Shown here piece after piece: positions 1 to 3,927 of a stretch of 6,646 nt of DNA (the first letter of the stretch is position 1; every line of letters begins with the position of its first letter). The DNA lies in NCBI GenBank assembly GCA_900554705.1, contig USIH01000120.1, positions 1 to 6,646 on the forward strand, written 5' to 3'. The DNA is from an uncultured Eubacteriales bacterium. GTDB taxonomy: Bacteria > Bacillota > Clostridia > Oscillospirales > Oscillospiraceae. The position numbers and the translations under genes were made by a program. The notes below the pieces were generated by a model that saw only the letters and a list, made by a program, of their open reading frames with translations, did not search any database and was not told where the DNA came from.

Positions 1-6
1 TACTTC

Positions 7-54
7 GCAACTCACGCTCTACCGTATCTATATACGCCGACGAGCGTGAGTTGC
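7..54. repeat. Inverted repeat with 13-bp perfect arms and a nested 5-bp stem
   Basis: The arm GCAACTCACGCTC (7-19) is exactly complementary to GAGCGTGAGTTGC (42-54). The 22-base interior holds a second short inverted repeat, CGTAT (23-27) against ATACG (32-36), with a four-base CTAT loop. As RNA from either strand this folds into a stem, an asymmetric internal loop and a capping stem. No U-tract follows on the minus-strand side within the window, and only the weak TTGTCTT follows on the plus-strand side. It may be the terminator of a gene beyond the left edge, a dispersed intergenic repeat, or part of a structured RNA. The pairing is certain; the role is unknown. Confidence 0.7.
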
Positions 55-83
55 TTGTCTTCCGAACCTTTTTGGCAGTCTCC

Positions 84-115
84 CAGCGTGTCGAAAAAGG
101 TTTTTCGACACGCTG
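84..115. repeat. 32-bp near-perfect palindrome (15-bp arms, GG centre)
   Basis: CAGCGTGTCGAAAAA (84-98) is exactly complementary to TTTTTCGACACGCTG (101-115), with only GG between the arms. The RNA hairpin would close at about 14 base pairs with a four-base loop, and on either strand the A-run and U-run pair with each other inside the stem. This differs from a normal terminator, where the U-run follows the stem. A palindrome this regular in intergenic DNA suggests a dispersed repeat or a protein-binding or cruciform site. A competing stem exists between AACCTTTTT (65-73) and AAAAAGGTT (94-102). Confidence 0.75.
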
Positions 116-116
116 C

Positions 117-146
117 GGCGCGGCTCCCGAGAACGGGAGCCGCGCC
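117..146 (-). terminator. Likely terminator hairpin after the regulator gene
   Basis: GGCGCGGCTCCCG (117-129) pairs perfectly with CGGGAGCCGCGCC (134-146) around the loop AGAA, a very stable 13-bp GC-rich stem. It begins 10 bases after the TAA of the minus-strand regulator gene, where the end of the kinase-glpK-regulator transcript would be expected. A canonical U-run does not follow directly on the minus strand; the next T-run there is inside the adjacent palindrome (105-101). On the plus strand TGTGTTTCTGTT follows, a weak U-tract. It could act as a terminator in either direction or as a stabilising 3' hairpin. Confidence 0.55.
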
Positions 147-156
147 TGTGTTTCTG

Positions 157-1134
157 TTAGTCTACGTAGCGGATCTCGATGGAACCGAAGCTGTTGTCGA
201 TATGCAGCTGCATCACGCCGCTGGTCGGCTCGGCGGGGGAGCCTTTCACGCTCGCGGCGGAGGCAAAGGCGTCCTTTTCGGCTACTTCAACGCGGAAGCG
301 ATCCGGCACGAGCAGCGTCAGCTCGCCGAAGCTGTTATCTACGCTCAGCGTGCAGTCCGGCGCAAGCGCCTTGCAGGCGGAGAAGTCCACGGTGAAGTCA
401 CCGAAGCTGCTCTCGATGCTGCCGCCGCGCAGAAGCTCCGGCGCGACAACGGCGCGGTACTCGCCGAAGCTCATCTCGCAGTGCAGGTAGCCGTCGTCAC
501 ATTTTACATCCGCGTGGAGCTTGCGCTTGCCGTGCGTTTTCTTCTTGCGCTTGCCTCGAAACACGTCTACCAGCAGGCCGACGCCCCAGATGAGCAGCAC
601 GACGGGAAGGATCGTTCCCATACCGACGGAAACGGCGATCACGCCGTAGGCCTTGAGCAGGAAGAACACGCCCGCTGCCGCCATGATCGTGCAGAACAGG
701 GAGAAGCCGTCCAGCAGACCCGCGATGCCCAAATAGGTCAGCGCGCACGTCCAGAGGATCGTCCACGGCGCGATGTCCATGCGCTCCACGAACCCGCGCA
801 GCAGGAGCAGCGCCGCGACGGTGATGATGTACAGGGCGAAGCAAAGCCCGCCGGTCTTTGAGTTGCGCTTCCATTCCCAGCGCCAGCCGTCGGACGACTT
901 TTCTTCCTGCTGCGCCTCCTCTTCCTGCGGCTGTTTGCCCAGCAGCTCGTCCACGCTGATGCCGAACACGTCGGCCAGCACGGGCAGCACGGAGATGTCC
1001 GGACAGCTCAGGTTGTTTTCCCATTTGCTCACCGCCTGCGCGCTGACGCCCATGCGCTCGGCCAACTGCTCCTGCGTCAGCCCCAGCCGCTTGCGGTGGT
1101 ATTTGATCCGGTCGCCGATGGTTTTGTAAGTCAT
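157..1134 (-). CDS. Membrane-anchored XRE-family regulator with LiaF-like C-terminal domain
   Basis: The protein has 325 residues. Residues 5-65 are a classic XRE/Cro-type helix-turn-helix (TQEQLAERMGVSAQAVSKWE at about 20-39, then the usual DISVLPVLADVFGISVDELL segment). A Gln/Glu-rich linker (68-79) leads to about four hydrophobic segments near 95-113, 123-141, 144-161 and 163-192. The last is followed by a very basic stretch (RGKRKKKTHGKRK, 193-205), which by the positive-inside rule puts the C-terminus in the cytoplasm with the HTH. The C-terminal 120 residues contain four SFG-type turns at 222-224, 243-245, 268-270 and 315-317 in a beta-rich setting, resembling the LiaF/DUF2154 'cell wall-active antibiotics response' domain. 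The ATG at 1134 is preceded by AGGAGG (1148-1143) at 8 bases. Its frame stays open upstream inside glpK, but the HTH begins right after this start and the coding upstream is glpK's. It is the last gene of the kinase-glpK cluster, 31 bases after glpK. Inferred role: a one-component envelope-state sensor. The HTH is certain, the LiaF relation likely, and targets are unknown. Confidence 0.9.
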   Translation of the reverse strand: MTYKTIGDRIKYHRKRLGLTQEQLAERMGVSAQAVSKWENNLSCPDISVLPVLADVFGISVDELLGKQPQEEEAQQEEKSSDGWRWEWKRNSKTGGLCFALYIITVAALLLLRGFVERMDIAPWTILWTCALTYLGIAGLLDGFSLFCTIMAAAGVFFLLKAYGVIAVSVGMGTILPVVLLIWGVGLLVDVFRGKRKKKTHGKRKLHADVKCDDGYLHCEMSFGEYRAVVAPELLRGGSIESSFGDFTVDFSACKALAPDCTLSVDNSFGELTLLVPDRFRVEVAEKDAFASAASVKGSPAEPTSGVMQLHIDNSFGSIEIRYVD

Positions 1135-1142
1135 TCCTTTTT

Positions 1143-1162
1143 CCTCCTCATTTCTTGTGAGG
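1143..1162 (-). promoter_or_regulatory. Ribosome binding site of the regulator gene, partly inside a small hairpin
   Basis: AGGAGG at 1148-1143 lies 8 bases before the ATG at 1134 and decides the start. On the minus strand CCTCA (1162-1158) can pair with TGAGG (1150-1146) over a seven-base loop, which would hide half of the ribosome binding site. The stem is only 5 bp, so any effect on translation is speculative. Confidence 0.6.
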
Positions 1163-1165
1163 CTA

Positions 1166-2722
1166 CTATGCCATGGAATTTGCCGTTTGGCAATCATCCG
1201 TCGGTTGACTTGCGGGATTTTCCCGCTCAACTGCCGGTTGTGTGCGCTCCTGCCAGTCCAAACTGCGCCCGACGGCCTTTGCCCAGCCGCGCTTTTTGTC
1301 CGCGCGCTCGGCTGCGTCCATGTGCGGCGCGAAGCACTCGCCGCATTGCCACAGGGCGCAGATCTCGTCGAGATCACGCCAGAAGCCGACGGCCAGACCC
1401 GCAAGGCAGGCCGCGCCCAGCGCGGTCGTCTCGCGCACGACCGGACGGCGGACGGCACAGTCGAGCATATCCGCCTGAAACTGCATCAGGAAGGTGTCGC
1501 GGCTCGCGCCGCCATCGACCTTCAGCTCATGGATCTTCGTGCCCGTGTCGCGCTCCATCGCCTCGACCAGATCCGTTGACTGATAGGCAATGGATTCCTG
1601 CGCGGCGCGGATGATGTGCTCGCGCCGCGTGCCGCGCGAAATGCCGACGATCGTGCCGCGCGCATACATATCCCAGTAGGGCGCGCCCAACCCCGTGAAG
1701 GCAGGCACGAAGTAGACGCCCTCCGTGGAGCTGACCTTGCTTGCGTAGTATTCCGCATCGCGCGACTCGTTGAGAAATCGCATCTCGTCGCGCAGCCACT
1801 GGATGACCGCTCCGCCGACAAAGACGCTGCCCTCCAGCGCGTAGCGCACCTGCCCGCCGATGCCGGAGGCAATGGTCGTGATCAGCCCGTGGCGGCTGGC
1901 GCACGCCTCGCTGCCCGTGTTCATCAGCAAAAAGCAGCCCGTGCCGTAGGTGTTCTTCGCTTCGCCGCGCTCAAAGCAGCATTGCCCGAAGAGCGCCGCC
2001 TGCTGGTCGCCCGCCATACCGGCCACCGGTATCTGCTCGCCCTGAATGTTCACACAGCCGTAAACCGCGCTGCTGTCGCGCACCTCCGGCAGCATACAGG
2101 CGGGAATGTTCAGCGCTTGCAGGAGGGTGGGATCCCAGCGCAGGCGATGGATGTCATAGAGCATGGTGCGGCTGGCGTTGGTGTAGTCCGTGGCGTGCAC
2201 GCCCGTCAGCTTCCACAAAAGCCACGTGTCGACCGTGCCGAAGAGCAGCTCGCCGCGCTCGGCGCGCGCCTGCGCGTCGGGCACATGATCCAAGAGCCAG
2301 CGAATTTTCGTGGCGGAAAAATAGGCGTCGAGCACAAGCCCCGTCGTTTCGCGGATGTAGGGCGCAAGCCCCCGCGCCCGCAGCGCGTCGCAAAGCTCCG
2401 CCGTTCGGCGGCACTGCCAGACAATGGCATTCGCGATCGGTTTTCCCGTCGCCTTTTCCCACACCACGGTCGTCTCGCGCTGGTTTGTAATGCCAATGGC
2501 CGCGATCTCCGACGGCGCAATGCCGCCGCGCGTGATCGCCTCCATCATCACGCCGTATTGGCAGGAGTAGATCTCGATCGGGTCATGCTCAACCCATCCC
2601 GAATTGGGATAAATTTGGCGAAATTCCTTTTGTGCGGAGGCGACGATGTTCTGCTGTCGGTCAAAGACGATGGCACGGCAGGAGGTCGTGCCCTGATCCA
2701 AGGCGACGATATAGCGTTTCAT
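1166..2722 (-). CDS. glpK: Glycerol kinase (ATP:glycerol 3-phosphotransferase)
   Basis: This FGGY-family kinase of 518 residues phosphorylates glycerol to sn-glycerol-3-phosphate in the cytoplasm, feeding glycolysis, phospholipids and teichoic-acid-type polymers. The phosphate-1 motif is ALDQGTTS (7-14). Glycerol-binding Arg82-Glu83 (NQRETT), Trp102 and Tyr134 (DAYFSATK) are present, as is the catalytic-base Asp239 in [14 protein letters not shown] (234-247). The FGGY second-signature region is around [20 protein letters not shown] (360-379), and the adenosine-site segment [17 protein letters not shown] is at 400-416. The start at 2722 has GGAGG (2735-2731) 8 bases upstream and gives the normal N-terminus. 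Two oddities: the loop before Asp239 ([16 protein letters not shown]) is about three residues shorter than in Bacillus or Enterococcus and lacks the YHFxG histidine phosphorylated by HPr; and a polar tail (about 491-518) extends past the usual end near 490-500. It sits 14 bases after the nucleoside kinase gene and 31 before the regulator gene. No GlpF, GlpD or GlpO gene is in the window. Confidence 0.97.
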   Translation of the reverse strand: MKRYIVALDQGTTSCRAIVFDRQQNIVASAQKEFRQIYPNSGWVEHDPIEIYSCQYGVMMEAITRGGIAPSEIAAIGITNQRETTVVWEKATGKPIANAIVWQCRRTAELCDALRARGLAPYIRETTGLVLDAYFSATKIRWLLDHVPDAQARAERGELLFGTVDTWLLWKLTGVHATDYTNASRTMLYDIHRLRWDPTLLQALNIPACMLPEVRDSSAVYGCVNIQGEQIPVAGMAGDQQAALFGQCCFERGEAKNTYGTGCFLLMNTGSEACASRHGLITTIASGIGGQVRYALEGSVFVGGAVIQWLRDEMRFLNESRDAEYYASKVSSTEGVYFVPAFTGLGAPYWDMYARGTIVGISRGTRREHIIRAAQESIAYQSTDLVEAMERDTGTKIHELKVDGGASRDTFLMQFQADMLDCAVRRPVVRETTALGAACLAGLAVGFWRDLDEICALWQCGECFAPHMDAAERADKKRGWAKAVGRSLDWQERTQPAVERENPASQPTDDCQTANSMA

Positions 2723-2730
2723 GGCCTGTT

Positions 2731-2735
2731 CCTCC
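2731..2735 (-). promoter_or_regulatory. Ribosome binding site of glpK
   Basis: On the minus strand GGAGG lies 8 bases before the glpK ATG and one base after the TGA (2739-2737) of the nucleoside kinase. This tight junction supports one transcript and possible translational coupling. It also fixes the glpK start at 2722 rather than at an upstream in-frame ATG at 2788, which would add 22 unrelated residues inside the kinase gene. Confidence 0.85.
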
Positions 2736-2736
2736 G

Positions 2737-3669
2737 TCAATAGTTCAGTTCGCTGCCGCCGATAAATTCGCGCAGCAGGCTGTCGCACGGGACAAGGTCG
2801 GCACTCGTGTTCGGCAGCTCCCGCAGTGTTTGCGTCAGCAGTGCAAGCTCCGGATACTCCGGCACAAGCGCCGTCAGATCACCCAGCAGGAAGGGACGAT
2901 ATACGCTCAGCTCCGCGCTGTAAAACGAGTCGATGCTGAAGTGCGCGTTGGGCTTGAAGGGTATGATGTAAGCCTGTTCGCCGCAATCGACCTTGCCGTG
3001 CATTTCGATCGTCTCGCGCAGGGAGCGGCCGCGTCCCATGCGGTCGCGCAGCAGCCGACGCGCCAGCCGGATGCAGGAGGGGTGCAGCGTTCGCCCCGCG
3101 TGCGTCGTGATGCGCGTGCGCACGCTGACGTAAATGCGCGTGGTCTGCTCACTGTGGCGCGTGACCTCCGGATTGAGCGCGTGGATGCCCTCCATAATGA
3201 CGATCTCGTTGGCGTCGCGCCGCAGCGTGCGTCCGCTGTCAACGCGCCGGTTCTGCATAAAGTCGTAGCGCGGGAGGCGAACCTCGCGGCCGGAGAGCAG
3301 ATCGTCGATCTGCGCCTGTAAAAACGGGATGTCGATCCGCGTCGGTTTTTCCAGGTCGAGCTTGCCCTGATGCATCAGCGCGACCTCCTCGGCGCTCAGC
3401 GAGGAGAAATAGTCGTCAAGCTGCAAGGTGTGCGTCAAAAGGCCGCGCTGCCGCAGCGCACGCTCTATGAGCAGCGCCGTTGTGGTCTTTCCGGAGCCGG
3501 ACGGCCCCGCCAAAAGCACCACGGGCCGCTGCGCCGCATTCAGGGCGATCAGATCCGCCGCCTGCGCGATCTGACCGAAATATTGCCGCCGGTCATTCTC
3601 CAGCACCGCTGCGGGGTCAAGAGAAAGCAGGGCGCTTAGTTGGTCTGTTGTCATAGTCTGTCTTCCCAT
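2737..3669 (-). CDS. Uridine kinase-like nucleoside kinase (phosphoribulokinase/uridine kinase family)
   Basis: The 310-residue cytoplasmic P-loop kinase is expected to phosphorylate a nucleoside such as uridine or cytidine with ATP or GTP. The Walker A motif is [10 protein letters not shown] (54-63), followed by LQLDDYF (82-88), which carries the acidic residues typical of uridine kinases. The substrate-side segment LPRYDF is at 132-137, EGIHALNP at 160-167, the Arg-rich lid [16 protein letters not shown] at 201-216, and the ending REFIGGS at 300-306. These match the kinase half of the long (about 550-residue) Firmicutes nucleoside kinases that begin with a TGS/threonyl-tRNA-synthetase-like region. 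Here that region is absent and only about 45 residues precede the P-loop. It is longer than classical Udk (about 210 residues), so I do not assign the udk symbol. The start is ambiguous: ATG at 3669 (MGRQTM) or 3654 (MTTDQ), and neither has a strong ribosome binding site. It is the first gene of the minus-strand cluster, behind an extended -10 promoter. Nucleoside specificity cannot be read from the sequence. Confidence 0.92.
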   Translation of the reverse strand: MGRQTMTTDQLSALLSLDPAAVLENDRRQYFGQIAQAADLIALNAAQRPVVLLAGPSGSGKTTTALLIERALRQRGLLTHTLQLDDYFSSLSAEEVALMHQGKLDLEKPTRIDIPFLQAQIDDLLSGREVRLPRYDFMQNRRVDSGRTLRRDANEIVIMEGIHALNPEVTRHSEQTTRIYVSVRTRITTHAGRTLHPSCIRLARRLLRDRMGRGRSLRETIEMHGKVDCGEQAYIIPFKPNAHFSIDSFYSAELSVYRPFLLGDLTALVPEYPELALLTQTLRELPNTSADLVPCDSLLREFIGGSELNY

Positions 3670-3672
3670 CTT

Positions 3673-3705
3673 GTGATTTCCGCCGCCTCAAAATTCGGCG
3701 ATCAC
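3673..3705 (-). promoter_or_regulatory. Interrupted dyad over the predicted transcription start and leader of the kinase operon
   Basis: On the minus strand GTGAT-CGCCG (3705-3696) pairs with CGGCG (3685-3681) and, after a GAA bulge, ATCAC (3677-3673), leaving the ten-base loop AATTTTGAGG. It begins 4 bases after the -10 hexamer and ends 3 bases before the ATG at 3669. It could be a repressor operator at the start site, or a leader hairpin that controls ribosome access. The pairing is seen; the role is inferred. Confidence 0.5.
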
Positions 3706-3709
3706 TTCC

Positions 3710-3718
3710 ATTATAGCA
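3710..3718 (-). promoter_or_regulatory. Extended -10 promoter for the nucleoside kinase-glpK-regulator cluster
   Basis: On the minus strand the sequence reads TGC-TATAAT: a perfect consensus -10 hexamer (3715-3710) with the TGn extension (3718-3716). No good -35 is seen; the best candidate, near 3737-3732, is GGCAAA with a 16-base spacer. An extended -10 commonly makes up for a weak -35. Transcription would start near 3703, giving a leader of about 34 bases to the ATG at 3669. Confidence 0.7.
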
Positions 3719-3859
3719 TAACTGCCCGCCGTTTGCCGCTCCCTTTCGCATTTTTGTGAAAAGCAACGGATGAAACAATGTTACATTGCACAATCTGCCG
3801 TGTGGAGCGTCCGTTTCTTGTCTAATGTGCCTATTTTTCAAAAGCGTGTATTTCCTTCC

Positions 3860-3888
3860 TTGCGGGCGGCGGCGAAAAGCATTAGAAT
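3860..3888 (+). promoter_or_regulatory. Candidate sigma-A-type promoter of the surface phosphoesterase gene
   Basis: TTGCGG (3860-3865) and TAGAAT (3883-3888) are separated by exactly 17 bases. The -10 matches TATAAT at five of six positions; the -35 keeps only TTG. The predicted start near 3895 would leave a leader of about 33 bases containing the ribosome binding site AGGAGG (3916-3921). It is the best pair I found in the 3800-3900 stretch, but the weak -35 keeps confidence moderate. Confidence 0.5.
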
Positions 3889-3915
3889 AAGGACGGATCC
3901 CAACTACTTTTTTAC

Positions 3916-3921
3916 AGGAGG
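3916..3921 (+). promoter_or_regulatory. Ribosome binding site of the surface phosphoesterase gene
   Basis: AGGAGG lies 6 bases before the ATG at 3928, and the ATG opens directly into a signal peptide. This confirms the start and that the plus strand, not the long antisense frames, is coding here. Confidence 0.9.
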
Positions 3922-3927
3922 AATACC

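Larger units (their letters stand above)
3670..3927. other. Divergent intergenic region between the kinase operon and the surface phosphoesterase gene
   Basis: These 258 bases carry the control regions of two divergent transcription units and no convincing gene. The minus-strand promoter with its dyad is at 3673-3718 and a plus-strand promoter candidate at 3860-3888. Between them is an AT-richer stretch with short overlapping dyads (3776-3794). A 74-codon minus-strand reading frame crosses the region, but it has no ribosome binding site or recognisable sequence and overlaps the kinase N-terminus. Confidence 0.85.

Noticed and set aside
7..146. CRISPR array or tRNA gene as explanation of the left-edge repeats
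   Set aside because: The three inverted repeats differ in sequence and have no regularly spaced direct repeats; no cloverleaf or CCA-type acceptor end can be made.
46..861. Plus-strand reading frame of 271 codons opposite the regulator gene
   Set aside because: It is antisense to a gene with clear HTH and membrane domains, starts inside the hairpin region, has no ribosome binding site, and has the Ala/Arg/Asp/His composition typical of antisense frames in GC-rich DNA.
1135..1458. Upstream extension of the regulator's reading frame to 1458 (433 residues)
   Set aside because: The extra 108 residues overlap glpK in another frame and have shadow-type composition; the ATG at 1134 has a strong ribosome binding site and starts directly before the HTH.
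1616..2743. Plus-strand reading frame of 375 codons opposite glpK
   Set aside because: Antisense to an unmistakable glycerol kinase; no ribosome binding site and no recognisable domain.
2632..3321. Plus-strand reading frame of 229 codons opposite the nucleoside kinase and glpK start
   Set aside because: Spans two real genes on the other strand and carries no recognisable motif.
3617..3841. Minus-strand 74-codon frame in the divergent intergenic region
   Set aside because: It overlaps the kinase start, reads through the predicted promoter, and has no ribosome binding site or recognisable sequence.
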